DNA from: Mesobacillus persicus
GTDB taxonomy: Bacteria; Bacillota; Bacilli; Bacillales; Cytobacillaceae
Reading direction: 5' to 3'
Assembly: GCF_900109925.1 (NCBI RefSeq)
Contig: NZ_FOBW01000012.1
Location: 1-64,000, forward strand
DNA length: 64,000 nucleotides
Under the pieces are notes generated by a model that saw only the letters and a program-made list of their open reading frames with translations, was not told the origin of the DNA and ran no database searches. The translations under genes were made by a program, and so were the position numbers. This document shows positions 42,848 through 51,453 of this stretch, piece by piece (positions within the stretch are counted from its first letter, which is position 1; each line of letters begins with the position of its first letter).

Positions 42848-44335
42848 GTGTTTGAATTTGTTGGTGTGCTTATGATTTTGATTCCGATTTTGGTGATTGC
42901 GGCTCTTGGGGGTGTTGGTTACTTCTTTTGGGTGAGGTTTCGGTACCGGACAGCGAAATCGAATGAAGCTTTGATTATTACAGGCCCTAAGTTAGGGGAC
43001 CCTGAGAAAGATACGAATATTTTTACTGATTCAGAAGGCCGTTCGATGAAGATTATTAGAGGGGGCGGTTATCTCCTCAAACGTTTTCAAACTTCAACGC
43101 CTGTTAACCTTACATCTTTTCAGTTAAAGCTAGCAACACCTAGAGTGTACACAAATGGCGGCGTGCCGATTGTGGCTGATGCTGTTGCGATGGTAAAAGT
43201 AGCGGACACCCTCAACGGAATCGCTAACTACGCCGAGCAATTTTTAGGTAAAAAGCAAGAGGAGATTGAATCTGAAATTATTGAAGTGCTTGGAAGTAAT
43301 CTGCGTGCGATTCTTTCAAAGATGACGGTAGAGGACATTAATAGTGATCGCGAGAAATTCAATCATGATGTCTCGGAAATCGCCCAAAAACAATTAGACT
43401 TAATGGGGTTCAAAATTACCTCGCTCGGTTTGACGGACATTCGTGATGCTGATGAGGAGAATGGATACTTAGAAAACTTAGGGCGACCAAGAATCGCTGA
43501 GGTTCGCAAGCAAGCGGAAATCGCTGAGGCGAACAGTGAACGAGAAACTCGTATCCACCGAGCGAAAAATGAGCAAGAAGCAAAAGAAGAAGAATATAAG
43601 CGTCAAATTTCTGTCGCTGAATCGAAAAAAGAAAAAGATCTACAAGACGCTGCTTTTAAAGAAGAAACAGAACGTGCTCGTGCGAAATCAGAGCAATCTT
43701 ATGAGTTAGAGAGAGCCAAATTATCGAAGGAAGTAAAAGAAGAAGAACTACGCCTTAAATTCCTCGAGCGTGAACGCGCCGTTAAGCTGGAGGAAGAGGA
43801 AAGTAAGGTTCGTAAAACAAAAGCGGACGCTGAATACTATGAAACCACACGTAAAGCGGAAGCCGAAGCCCGTAAAGCTCAAATTGATGGGGAAGCGAAG
43901 GCGAAAATCCGCAGAGAAGAAGGTTCCGCAGAAGCAGACGTTATTCGCGAACGCGGGAAAGCGGAAGCCGAGGCTCGTAAGCTTTTAGCGGAAGCAATGG
44001 AAAAACACGGTGACGTCATTATCACAGAAAAACTAATTGAAATGCTGCCAATCTTCGCTGAAAAGATTGCTCAGCCACTTAACAATATCGACTCTGTGAA
44101 AATTATAGATTCCGGAAACGGCCAAGGCATCCCATCTTTCGGGAAAAGCATCACAAAAACAATGGTCGATATGCAAGAACCTTTGAAAGAAATGACTGGG
44201 ATTGATGTCGCAGAGTTAATGAAGTCCTATGCATCAAGGTCAAATGGAAACAGCAATCACGTGACCATTACAGACAGAACGCAGAATGGCAACGCAGACC
44301 CTGAAGTAATAATAGAAGATGAAACCCAAAAGTAA
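42848..44335 (+). CDS. floT: Flotillin (FloT/YuaG family)
   Basis: 495 residues. A single N-terminal membrane segment (about residues 5-27) precedes an SPFH/band-7 domain. A long Ala/Glu/Arg/Lys-rich coiled coil (about 205-390, EVRKQAEIAEANSERETRIH onward) and a C-terminal domain with IIDSGNGQGIPSFGKSI follow. Flotillin organises functional membrane microdomains and affects fluidity and wall synthesis. No NfeD-like partner gene is adjacent, unlike the B. subtilis yuaFGI operon. Start is GTG after GAGGGGGG. Confidence 0.93.
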   Translation: MFEFVGVLMILIPILVIAALGGVGYFFWVRFRYRTAKSNEALIITGPKLGDPEKDTNIFTDSEGRSMKIIRGGGYLLKRFQTSTPVNLTSFQLKLATPRVYTNGGVPIVADAVAMVKVADTLNGIANYAEQFLGKKQEEIESEIIEVLGSNLRAILSKMTVEDINSDREKFNHDVSEIAQKQLDLMGFKITSLGLTDIRDADEENGYLENLGRPRIAEVRKQAEIAEANSERETRIHRAKNEQEAKEEEYKRQISVAESKKEKDLQDAAFKEETERARAKSEQSYELERAKLSKEVKEEELRLKFLERERAVKLEEEESKVRKTKADAEYYETTRKAEAEARKAQIDGEAKAKIRREEGSAEADVIRERGKAEAEARKLLAEAMEKHGDVIITEKLIEMLPIFAEKIAQPLNNIDSVKIIDSGNGQGIPSFGKSITKTMVDMQEPLKEMTGIDVAELMKSYASRSNGNSNHVTITDRTQNGNADPEVIIEDETQK

Positions 44336-44344
44336 AGAATAGCA

Positions 44345-44418
44345 GGAAGCAAGGGGACGGTTCTCTTGCTTCTTTTTTTTGTAATTGCATTCCAATTAGG
44401 AAGCAAGAGAACCGTCCC
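44345..44418. repeat. REP-like pair acting as flotillin terminator
   Basis: The first unit, with arms GGAAGCAA and TTGCTTC, is followed directly by TTTTTTTT, so the repeat has the form of an intrinsic terminator 10 bp after the flotillin stop. A second, inverted unit ends at 44418. Confidence 0.88.
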
Positions 44419-44519
44419 TATGCATCATTGGCAAAATAATCCACATGTTTTACTATTTTCTTTTTAGTATAATGAACGTAAATGACGAACAGAAGTTTAA
44501 CCGTTAGGGCTCTGTTATT

Positions 44520-44608
44520 TGTTTGAAAAAAGGCAAATCTATCGAAAGGTGGAGACGCAAAGTTACAGGTCTAAGGTATTTTACTAGGACGGCTGGGCTA
44601 CCAAATGG
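44520..44608 (+). promoter_or_regulatory. Cyclic di-GMP-I (GEMM) riboswitch
   Basis: The order AGGCAAA, TATCGAAAGGTGG, GACGCAAAG, AGGTCTAAGG and then GGGCTACC matches the GEMM-I consensus, including the GNRA (GAAA) tetraloop and the invariant GACGCAAAG. It ends about 70 bp before the start of the surface protein gene. No terminator is evident, so it may act on ribosome access. Confidence 0.88.
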
Positions 44609-44680
44609 GGAATGGAGAATAACTCAAAAGTTTGCTAGAGTTGATTCTATTCTTCCTATTTATAATGGGGGGATTTTTTT

Positions 44681-46159
44681 ATGTCAAAAAAGCACTTTAT
44701 CTTTAACAAAAATGTTCGCAATGTTCTTGCGACAAGTGTTGTAGTTGCTGCTATTGCATTTTCGTTTGGAACGGGATCGGCGTATGCGGATGAGCATGAG
44801 CATGAAACAGTGACGGATACTCAAGTAGAGCAAGTTGAAACCGTTCAACTTGATGAAACCACTGACACAACGACAGAGTCAACGGATGAATCATCAAGTC
44901 AGGATGAAGAAACAACGGAAAGCACGGATGAATCAACTGATGTTGATCCAGAAGCGGAAGTAGTTGAAGAAGATCCTCCTTCCTTATTGCCTGATGACTT
45001 CTTTTACTTCGCGAAAAAGCTAATGGAGAATGTTCAATTGGCTTTAACGTTTGATGAAGTGAAAGAGGCTGAGTTGCTTGCTTCATTTGCTGAGGAACGG
45101 ATTAAAGAAGCTGAAGCGTTACTTGCTCTAGGGGAAGAAGAGTTGGCCAATGAAATTCTTCAGGAAGCGATTGAACAACAAGAATTAGCTTTAGCAAAAT
45201 ATGAGCAAGGTCTACCTGCTGAGGAAGAAGATGCGAGTGCAGGTGACTCTGCCTTAGAAGAGGTTCCTGTTGATTCAATCCGTGCGGAGCTGGAAGCGAA
45301 ATTCTCTGCCAATATTCTGGCGTTACAAGCGGCTCTTGATAAGGTAGAAAGTCCGCAGGCAAAAGCGGCGCTTGAAAAAAATATCGTTAAAGCGCAAGAG
45401 AAATTAGAAAAGAAACTAAATAAAAAATTGGCCAAGCTTGAGGAAAAAGAGCAAGAGGCAGAAGAGAAGCTAGCTGAATTAGAAGCAAAGTTAGCAGCTG
45501 GTGAAATCAGTGAAGAGAAATATAACGAAGAGCTTGCTGAACTAAATGAAGAGTTAGCAGAAGAACAAGCAGAACTTCTTGAAGACCTCAATGAAGAGGT
45601 GGATGAAGTTGTAGAAGAGGCGCTTGAAGATGCAAACGACGTTGATGAAGATGAAGATCGTGTCGATGCAGTAGCTACTAAAAAAGACGAAGGCAGTAAA
45701 GCAGAAGAAAAAAGGCTAGAAGCTGTGCAGAAACAAGAGGAAGCTACTAAAAAGGATGAGAAAAAACAGCAAGAAGCCTTAAAGAAGCAAGAAGAAGAAG
45801 CACAGAAGCTTGCTGAACAAGAAAGTAAAGAAGCGAAAAAACTTGGAGAGCAAGCGAGAGAAGAAGCTAAAAAAGCAGAAGAGCAACAGCGTGAAGCATT
45901 GAAGAAACAAGAAGAGGCCCGTAAAAAAGCAGAAGACCAACAGCGTGAAGCATTGAAGAAACAAGAAGAGGCCCGTAAAAAAGCAGAAGAGCAACAGCGT
46001 GAAGCATTGAAGAAACAAGAAGAGGCCCGTAAAAAAGCAGAAGAGCAACAGCGTGAAGGTTTAAAGAAACAAGAAGAGACTCGTAAAACAGCCGAAGAAC
46101 AAAAACAAGAAGCAGCGAAAAAGCAGGAAGAACAGAAAAAGGATAAAGCTGAAAATTGA
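44681..46159 (+). CDS. Secreted, highly charged repeat protein with DUF5667-like domain
   Basis: 492 residues. A signal peptide (about 1-36, cleaved after AYA) is followed by an acidic Thr/Ser/Glu stretch. A DUF5667-like segment comes next (SLLPDDFFYFAKKLMENVQLALTFDEVKEAELLASFAEERI, about 100-140). Long predicted coiled coils follow, and the end is four 16-residue repeats of QQREALKKQEEARKKA. No LPxTG or membrane anchor is seen, so it is likely secreted or wall-bound by charge. The c-di-GMP riboswitch in its leader suggests a matrix or adhesion role. Confidence 0.82.
   Translation: MSKKHFIFNKNVRNVLATSVVVAAIAFSFGTGSAYADEHEHETVTDTQVEQVETVQLDETTDTTTESTDESSSQDEETTESTDESTDVDPEAEVVEEDPPSLLPDDFFYFAKKLMENVQLALTFDEVKEAELLASFAEERIKEAEALLALGEEELANEILQEAIEQQELALAKYEQGLPAEEEDASAGDSALEEVPVDSIRAELEAKFSANILALQAALDKVESPQAKAALEKNIVKAQEKLEKKLNKKLAKLEEKEQEAEEKLAELEAKLAAGEISEEKYNEELAELNEELAEEQAELLEDLNEEVDEVVEEALEDANDVDEDEDRVDAVATKKDEGSKAEEKRLEAVQKQEEATKKDEKKQQEALKKQEEEAQKLAEQESKEAKKLGEQAREEAKKAEEQQREALKKQEEARKKAEDQQREALKKQEEARKKAEEQQREALKKQEEARKKAEEQQREGLKKQEETRKTAEEQKQEAAKKQEEQKKDKAEN
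45877..46084 (+). repeat. 48-bp tandem coding repeats
   Basis: Four nearly identical 48-bp units encode the QQREALKKQEEARKKA repeats at the C-terminus of the secreted protein. Near-identity at DNA level implies recent expansion and possible length variation. Confidence 0.9.
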
Positions 46160-46171
46160 GGAAATAGTTAG

Positions 46172-46202
46172 GGTCTATCACTTTTGTGATGGACCTTTTT
46201 AG
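46172..46202 (+). terminator. Terminator of the repeat-protein gene
   Basis: GGTCTATCAC pairs with GTGATGGACC, followed by TTTTT. Confidence 0.88.
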
Positions 46203-46348
46203 GTTTTGAAAGTAGAGGGTTAGTCCAATCTAAGGATAAAAAGAGTGTGGATTGCAAAATTATTTTAAAGGAAAGAATGATAAAGGCAACGTTAATTACA
46301 ATATCTTTCTACGAGTGTACATACTATATCTGTAAGGAGCGTGTTTTT

Positions 46349-46924
46349 ATGAAAAAAAGTTATTTAGGCCTCGGAATTATAGCGGCGATCATCATTGCTG
46401 TATTGGTTATGTTTGTCCCTAGCTATAATAATTTCGTTAGTTTAGAGGAAAATGTCGACAAATCCTATGCGCAGATTGAAAATCAGTTGCAAAGGCGGCT
46501 AGATTTGATTCCCAACCTTGTTAATACAGTAAAAGGTTACGCGGCTCACGAAGAAGAAGTGCTGACAGCGATTGCGGATGCACGCGCTAGGCTTGCAGGT
46601 GCTGGATCGCCTGAAGAGGAAGCCACGGCCAACGCAGAACTTTCAGGTGCGTTAAGTCGATTGCTAGTTGTTGTTGAGAATTATCCAGATTTAAAAGCAA
46701 ATCAGCAGTTTGCTCAACTAATGGATGAATTAGCGGGCACGGAAAACAGAATTTCGGTGGCGCGAAAGGATTATAACGACCAAGTAGCGGAATACAACAG
46801 CAGGGTCAAACGTTTTCCAGGTGTAATTGTCGCCAATATTACTGGATTTAATGAAAAGGAATATTTCGAAGCAGATGAAAGGGCGCAGCAAGCACCAGAG
46901 GTTGACTTTGGGGGCACTGACTAA
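46349..46924 (+). CDS. lemA: LemA family protein
   Basis: 191 residues. One N-terminal transmembrane helix (LGIIAAIIIAVLVMFV), then the helical LemA domain with YNNFVSLEENVDKSYAQIENQLQRRLDLIPNLVNTVKGYA and the C-terminal FNEKEYFEADERAQQAPEVDF. The role is unclear, though genomes often pair it with TPM-domain proteins, as here. Start 46349 follows AAGGAGCG; the longer frame upstream lacks an RBS. Its TAA shares one base with the next ATG. Confidence 0.92.
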   Translation: MKKSYLGLGIIAAIIIAVLVMFVPSYNNFVSLEENVDKSYAQIENQLQRRLDLIPNLVNTVKGYAAHEEEVLTAIADARARLAGAGSPEEEATANAELSGALSRLLVVVENYPDLKANQQFAQLMDELAGTENRISVARKDYNDQVAEYNSRVKRFPGVIVANITGFNEKEYFEADERAQQAPEVDFGGTD

Positions 46925-47697
46925 TGACTGTGAAACGGGTTTTCAGCATAGTTTTGGTGGTTTACACCTTGTTCCTTTTTGTGGGGACATCGGCATCACA
47001 TGCTGAAATTCCAGCTCCTGTTGGGGATATTTATGTCCAGGATTTTGCTGGTGTTTTAACCGAGCAGGAGAAGATGGAAGTTAGGAGTTTTGGAAGATGG
47101 ATTGAGGACCAAACGACCGCACAAATTGCGGTGTTAACGGTGGATTCCATTGGAGAGACGACGGTTGAGGAATATGCGAATGAAGCCTTTCGCCAATATG
47201 GGATTGGGGGTACCGAGGAAGATAACGGGGTTTTACTGCTCATTGGGATGAACCCTTCGCCAGGGATGGACGTTAGACCTTTGCGAATTGAAGTGGGTTA
47301 TGGTTTAGAAGGACGGCTGCCGGATGGCAAAGTAGGTAGGATTCTTGATGAAATTACGATTCCTTACTTGCAGAATGATCAGGTTAATACCGCGATTATT
47401 GAAACCTATAAAGTACTAGCCAATGAGGTTTTGGCTGAATATGGGATTGAAGAAGGCCAACAGCAGGTCGAACAACCTTATCAGCAGACAACGGTGGATG
47501 AGGGATTCGGAATTCCACTATGGTTATTAATACCGATTATCGTGATTGTCGTGGTTTTAGATTTTAAGTATTTTGGAGGTTTTCTTACTCATCTGCTACT
47601 TACCATCTTGTCTCGTGGAAGAGGTGGTGGGGGTGGCGGCCCTCGCGGAGGCGGAGGAGGATCTTCAGGTGGCGGTGGCGCAAGCCGGGGTTGGTGA
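46924..47697 (+). CDS. TPM-domain membrane protein (YgcG family)
   Basis: 257 residues. A signal peptide is followed by a TPM phosphatase-like domain (VQDFAGVLTEQEKMEVRSF, TTAQIAVLTVDSIGETTVEEYANEAF, EDNGVLLLIG, VGYGLEGRLPDGKVGRILDE). One transmembrane helix (about residues 193-214) and a glycine-rich cytoplasmic tail (RGGGGGGPRGGGGG) follow. It starts within the stop codon of lemA (TAATG), so translation is coupled. It probably forms a membrane complex with LemA. Confidence 0.9.
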   Translation: MTVKRVFSIVLVVYTLFLFVGTSASHAEIPAPVGDIYVQDFAGVLTEQEKMEVRSFGRWIEDQTTAQIAVLTVDSIGETTVEEYANEAFRQYGIGGTEEDNGVLLLIGMNPSPGMDVRPLRIEVGYGLEGRLPDGKVGRILDEITIPYLQNDQVNTAIIETYKVLANEVLAEYGIEEGQQQVEQPYQQTTVDEGFGIPLWLLIPIIVIVVVLDFKYFGGFLTHLLLTILSRGRGGGGGGPRGGGGGSSGGGGASRGW

Positions 47698-47804
47698 CGG
47701 GGAATCTTACCTGCCCTTATAAGTTTAATTCGGCCAAATCAAGCTATAGGACAGATTTGTTGAAATAAACGAACGAGTTTGATGTGTAAAATGAACAAGT
47801 TCCG

Positions 47805-47926
47805 ATACCATATACAGTATGTGCAACAAAACACCACCTGATATGAATTTTATTTAACTTTAAATCCAGAAAATAAGTCGGTTCTTGCTAAAAACCTAAT
47901 GACTATACTAGTAAAGGACATTATTG
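47805..47926 (+). repeat. Promoter-like direct repeat, copy A
   Basis: Shares GAATTTTATT, CTTTAAAT and the identical CTAATGACTATACTAGTAAA with copy B. The TATACT could be a -10 box. Confidence 0.7.
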
Positions 47927-48094
47927 GGGGGTATTTTTCTATATGCTTGGCCATTAAGCCACGATTTAAAGGGAAATTCATTTAGAAATACCCCCTATTT
48001 GAAGGTGATTTTCTACTAAGGACTTTTTTATTCCCTGTAATGGACATTATATTCCCGGTTAGACAAGGTTTATTCCTAGTACAGGGAATAAATA

Positions 48095-48217
48095 CCATAC
48101 GCCGTACCGTATCATTGAAAACGAACATTAATCGGCGGCGAATTTTATTCACCTTAAATTCAAAAATCAGCGTCCTTTTCGCTTTAAAGCCCTAATGACT
48201 ATACTAGTAAAGGCACT
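48095..48217 (+). repeat. Promoter-like direct repeat, copy B
   Basis: Second copy, ending 77 bp before the 48-residue gene at 48294, for which it probably provides the promoter. Confidence 0.7.
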
Positions 48218-48293
48218 AACTAAGCCCCTTTCGCTATGTATATGGGTCCCCTCGAAGGGAAATCTAATCTCATCAAATTGAAAGGAGACTCCT

Positions 48294-48440
48294 ATGACCA
48301 ATTTGGACAAAGATTTTCCGGTTGCAAACCTAGATGAAAGTCAGCTTGAACAGATTGAATCGCTCGAAAGCGAGCTTCGTAAGCAAACAAATGAAAATAT
48401 CGTGTTAATTGCTTATGATGAAAAAAATGAAAGAAAATAA
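48294..48440 (+). CDS. Small acidic protein, 48 residues
   Basis: It begins MTNLDKDFPVANLDESQLEQ, then a helical stretch (IESLESELRKQTNENIVLIAY). GAAAGGAGACTCCT is an excellent RBS, and a terminator follows 15 bp after the stop, so it is very likely expressed. It has no recognised domain; the size and amphipathic helix would fit a small regulator. Confidence 0.75.
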   Translation: MTNLDKDFPVANLDESQLEQIESLESELRKQTNENIVLIAYDEKNERK

Positions 48441-48454
48441 AACGCAAGTATAAA

Positions 48455-48488
48455 AGCGCTCCTCGTCCCATCGAGAAGCGCTGATTTT
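48455..48488 (+). terminator. Terminator of the 48-residue gene
   Basis: AGCGCTCCTCG pairs with CGAGAAGCGCT with one mismatch, followed by a T-rich tail. Confidence 0.82.
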
Positions 48489-48603
48489 ATGCAGCAGGCG
48501 ACTGCATGAATATTAGGTAATATTTTTATATGAAATTTTATAAAGAGCGTTAAACTGTGCCAATCTATCTGATTATCCCTCCTTTCTTAGTTGAATTTAA
48601 TTC

Positions 48604-48888
48604 TTAATCACCCGGACCTATAAAGGATAAATTCGACGGAGAACATGACCTCACTTTTCTCTTCACGTCCTCGATTTGTATTCGGATTAAGCTTGAAACT
48701 CTGTCTCGCTGTTTGCCTATTAAGGAGCCGGCTTGTTCAAGCTTCCTAGACTCACTTTTCACCTTTTCCATTGTTTTGACCATCGTCATTACTTTCACTT
48801 TCATCACTTGGATAATCTTTCGGACTTCGATTCCTTTGGAAGTGTTGGATCCTGCAGGAACTTTTGGCTGTAGCATAATTAACATCAT
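48604..48888 (-). CDS. Doubtful small ORF
   Basis: 94 residues, basic, with a helical middle (KVMTMVKTMEKVKSESRKLE) and the tail SCSPSNLSFIGPGD. GGAAAGGTAG precedes the ATG pair. No family is recognised. A plus-strand frame overlaps it, but without an RBS. It could be a small coat-like or unknown protein, or not a gene. Confidence 0.3.
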   Translation of the reverse strand: MMLIMLQPKVPAGSNTSKGIEVRKIIQVMKVKVMTMVKTMEKVKSESRKLEQAGSLIGKQRDRVSSLIRIQIEDVKRKVRSCSPSNLSFIGPGD

Positions 48889-49249
48889 ACAATCACTACC
48901 TTTCCGAAAAGATGCTAGGGTTTTTGTTTCCCTGTGCTTAGTAATTCCAGATATCAGGTGGCAATTCCTTTTAAAAGATGCACCCTTTTCATCGTCATTT
49001 TCCTGTTAAAACTGGCGTTTCTCTAGCTTTACTGAGTAATTTTGAGGAAATCCACTATCAAATCAGGTGGGATGCTGCAATAAGTTGCTGGAATTTATCG
49101 TTCACTTTGGGGACGGTTCTTTCTGCTTCCGCCAAGGAGCGGAAGCGAAAGAACCGTCCCCATGCTTCCTTTTAAGTGGTAAAATGATAATAATTAGTTG
49201 AACTATGCCTGGTGGGTATTGGCAAATCTTTTAGTGGGGGGAAAGGAGC
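48889..49249. other. Gene-poor interval with a REP-like palindrome
   Basis: No supported ORF. A possible -10 (TAAAAT at about 49181) for the following gene comes shortly after the palindrome. Confidence 0.4.
49109..49169. repeat. REP-like palindrome, full with outer arm
   Basis: GGGGACGGTTCTTTCTGCTTCC-type unit, spacer, then GGAAGCGAAAGAACCGTCCC and CATGCTTCC. Confidence 0.92.
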
Positions 49250-49759
49250 ATGGTTGGCGTAAAGTCGGTAAAACTTGATGGCGAGAGTATCTATGTTTTT
49301 AATAGTGCTATTTATCTTTTTGAATCCGCTTCCTCTTGCTCTTTAGAGTTGGGTCTTATCGTTAGTGAAGTCGCTTTTAAGAAATATAAGGATATGGAGA
49401 GTCTAATCGTAGAGATTGAATTGGATGATGGTAGGATTCTCAGTTCGTTTATGTACCTCAGAACGTTGCCAGGTAGACTGCCGCAAATTAATTTATTCTG
49501 TGAATTAGATGAAACGGAGAATTACGAAGGGTTTCATAGCGTAAGCGAAAATGATTCTGTATTTCCGAATATTGAAGAAGGCATAACGCTAGAGGACATT
49601 AGGAAAGTAGAAATGCCAAATGAAAAGGCCACATTAAAATTAACCTTGCCGATTGATCAAGTAGAATGGTTGAAAAATCAAAAGGCCAGTGATTTAAATT
49701 CTATTTTTAAGGACCTAATCTATGTTTATATGAACAAACAAGCAAGGGAAGAACACTAA
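49250..49759 (+). CDS. Unrecognised acidic protein
   Basis: 169 residues. The first half is beta-rich (VKSVKLDGESIYVFNSAIYLFESAS) and the C-terminal third is helical (PIDQVEWLKNQKASDLNSIFKDLIYVYMNK). It has no signal peptide or membrane helix. GGGGGAAAGGAGC gives an excellent RBS, so it is probably a real cytoplasmic protein. No family is recognised. Confidence 0.7.
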   Translation: MVGVKSVKLDGESIYVFNSAIYLFESASSCSLELGLIVSEVAFKKYKDMESLIVEIELDDGRILSSFMYLRTLPGRLPQINLFCELDETENYEGFHSVSENDSVFPNIEEGITLEDIRKVEMPNEKATLKLTLPIDQVEWLKNQKASDLNSIFKDLIYVYMNKQAREEH

Positions 49760-49817
49760 CCTTTAGCCTCGGAAGCTAGGCTTAAATAACTAATCTAAAA
49801 GACTTGGAGTGTTTAGG

Positions 49818-50573
49818 ATGAACTTATTCAATCTAGAAGGAAATGTAGCTTTAGTAACAGGTGGGAATCGAGGACTAGGTGGTGCAATGGCCTATGGACT
49901 GGCTGAGGCTGGTGCTGATATTGCGATTGTTCAACGGTCCAGTGAAGAAACAGAAGTGGTCGAGCGCATTAGAAGCTTGGGCAGAAAATGTGAAGTGTTT
50001 TCATTTGATTTGTCCGAAACTAGTAAAATAAAAGACCTAGTTGCGGCTGTAGTCGATCAGTTTGGCAAGATTGATATTTTAGTCAATAACGCAGGTGTTC
50101 AAAAGCGTTCCCCAGCGGTTGAGTTTTCTGAAGAAGACTGGGATTTTGTGAATGATGTTAATTCTAAGGCCGTGTTCTTCCTGTGCCAACAGGTTGGGAA
50201 GCGGATGATTGAACAAGGCAAGGGGAAGATTATCAACCTGGCCTCGCTTCTATCTTTTCAAGGAGGAATTACCGTTCCAGCCTATGCTGCTTCAAAAGGA
50301 GCAGTTGCGCAATTCACTAAATCCCTTTCGAATGAATGGGCATCTAAAAATATTAATGTTAATGCCATCGCACCAGGATATATGGCTACCGACATGAATA
50401 CGGCTCTCCTAAACAACGAAACACGCAATCGTCAAATTTTAGAAAGAATCCCTGCAGGTCGTTGGGGACAGCCAGATGACATGGTCGGTGCCGTCATCTT
50501 CCTCGCCTCCAATGCTTCCAATTACATCAACGGAGAAACAATTACCATTGACGGCGGCTGGATGGGCAGATAA
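49818..50573 (+). CDS. Short-chain dehydrogenase (KduD-like)
   Basis: 251 residues. Nucleotide motif TGGNRGLGGAMA, NNAGV, catalytic Ser in NLASLLS, and YAASKG (Tyr-x3-Lys). The C-terminal INGETITIDGGWMGR is typical. It resembles 2-deoxy-D-gluconate 3-dehydrogenase and gluconate 5-dehydrogenase, so a sugar acid is a likely substrate; that is a family-level inference. Start 49818 is 8 bp after GGAG; a GTG at 49809 lies too close to it. Confidence 0.88.
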   Translation: MNLFNLEGNVALVTGGNRGLGGAMAYGLAEAGADIAIVQRSSEETEVVERIRSLGRKCEVFSFDLSETSKIKDLVAAVVDQFGKIDILVNNAGVQKRSPAVEFSEEDWDFVNDVNSKAVFFLCQQVGKRMIEQGKGKIINLASLLSFQGGITVPAYAASKGAVAQFTKSLSNEWASKNINVNAIAPGYMATDMNTALLNNETRNRQILERIPAGRWGQPDDMVGAVIFLASNASNYINGETITIDGGWMGR

Positions 50574-50608
50574 GGGACGGTTCTTTTGCTTCCATACTTG
50601 GCGGAAGT
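50574..50608. repeat. REP-like unit directly after a stop codon
   Basis: GGGACGGTTCTTTTGCTTCC begins on the base after the SDR stop TAA, with a degenerate CGGAAG second arm. Confidence 0.88.
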
Positions 50609-50731
50609 GAGAGTTTCTACATCGGGAATCTCCTTTTCAGCAGTTTGTCGAATAGTTTTCCTATGTTTCAACCTCCTAGTTTTTTATAATGAAAGAGTAT
50701 TCAGAAAACAAGATCCTGAGGAGGAGAATAA

Positions 50732-51034
50732 TTGGCAAAATTTATCGTTATGTACGAAGAGCCGAAAGATAAGGATGGGTTTGAGAAGTATTATAATGAG
50801 GTACATATTCCGATGGTGGAAAAAATACCGAATGTACAAGGAGCGAATGTTCATCACGTCTTGAAGACGTTGAACAAAGAGGAACCTTTGTATTTGATCG
50901 CTGAGCTTGTATTTGAGAGTCCAGAGGTATTGATGCAATCCCTTGCAACACCAGAGTTCCAAGCTGTTCAAGCAGATGTTAAGAACATAATGGAATATTT
51001 AAACAAGCCACCAGTTGTGGCGCTTGTTGATTAA
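50732..51034 (+). CDS. EthD-like small protein
   Basis: 100 residues, a single dimeric alpha/beta-barrel type domain with the family pattern MYEEPKDKDGFEKYYNEVHIPMVEKIPNV. The TTG start follows GAGGAGGAG by 5 bp. EthD-like proteins serve in diverse degradation pathways as accessory proteins or lyases; function here is unknown. A terminator follows. Confidence 0.85.
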   Translation: MAKFIVMYEEPKDKDGFEKYYNEVHIPMVEKIPNVQGANVHHVLKTLNKEEPLYLIAELVFESPEVLMQSLATPEFQAVQADVKNIMEYLNKPPVVALVD

Positions 51035-51045
51035 GGAATGTTAGG

Positions 51046-51073
51046 AGAAGTGTTTATGCACTTCTCTTTTTTT
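51046..51073 (+). terminator. Terminator of the EthD-like gene
   Basis: AGAAGTG pairs with CACTTCT, followed by eight T. Confidence 0.9.
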
Positions 51074-51380
51074 TGGCCCTTTTTTCAAAACAAATTATCC
51101 CCAAACAATACGATTCTTTTATGGGGAATGAGCGAGCGTGCAACAAGATTTAAAAGCAGAAACTAGTTATTCCTGCGTTAAAATAAGCTTTAAGATTTTA
51201 GCCACAAATCCTTTATGTGGTCATTTAATGAACAAATCAGTAGAATCCGCAGGTCAATAATTGATAGAGGGTACCGCTGGGCTCTGGACTTAAGAAGCAG
51301 AAGAACCGTCCCCTTGCTTCCTGTGACAAGTGTCACAGTGTTGGAAAATTCTTCATTTTTTGTTCATTGTACGGGGGTTT
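51074..51380. other. Gene-free interval upstream of feo
   Basis: About 300 bp, without a supported ORF, containing a REP-like unit at 51294 and running up to the feo Fur box. Confidence 0.4.
51294..51321. repeat. REP-like unit (reverse)
   Basis: GAAGCAGAAGAACCGTCCCC then TTGCTTCC, upstream of the feo Fur box. Confidence 0.87.
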
Positions 51381-51382
51381 TA

Positions 51383-51401
51383 ATAATGATAATCTTTATC
51401 A
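51383..51401. promoter_or_regulatory. Fur box upstream of feoA
   Basis: ATAATGATAATCTTTATCA matches the Fur pattern about 55 bp before feoA. Confidence 0.8.
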
Positions 51402-51453
51402 CATAGAGATGTTCGTGTGGTGTGACCAGACTATAAAAGTAGGTGGGACTGTA

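Larger units (their letters stand above)
47698..48293. other. 600-bp structured non-coding region
   Basis: It contains two related blocks of about 120 bp (47805-47926 and 48095-48217) that share TAATGACTATACTAGTAAAG. A long hairpin with arms GGGGGTATTT and AAATACCCCC lies at 47926-47997, and TTTATTCCCTGTA/TACAGGGAATAAA arms lie at 48027-48092. No ORF is supported. Confidence 0.65.

Noticed and set aside
44523-44744. 73-residue plus-strand ORF
   Set aside because: It coincides with the c-di-GMP riboswitch and overlaps the real gene's start; no RBS.
45160-46181. Minus-strand ORFs opposite the repeat protein
   Set aside because: Low-complexity shadows of the Glu/Lys-rich coding sequence.
48713-49009. 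98-residue plus-strand ORF
   Set aside because: No RBS, overlaps another doubtful ORF, and the composition looks like antisense sequence.
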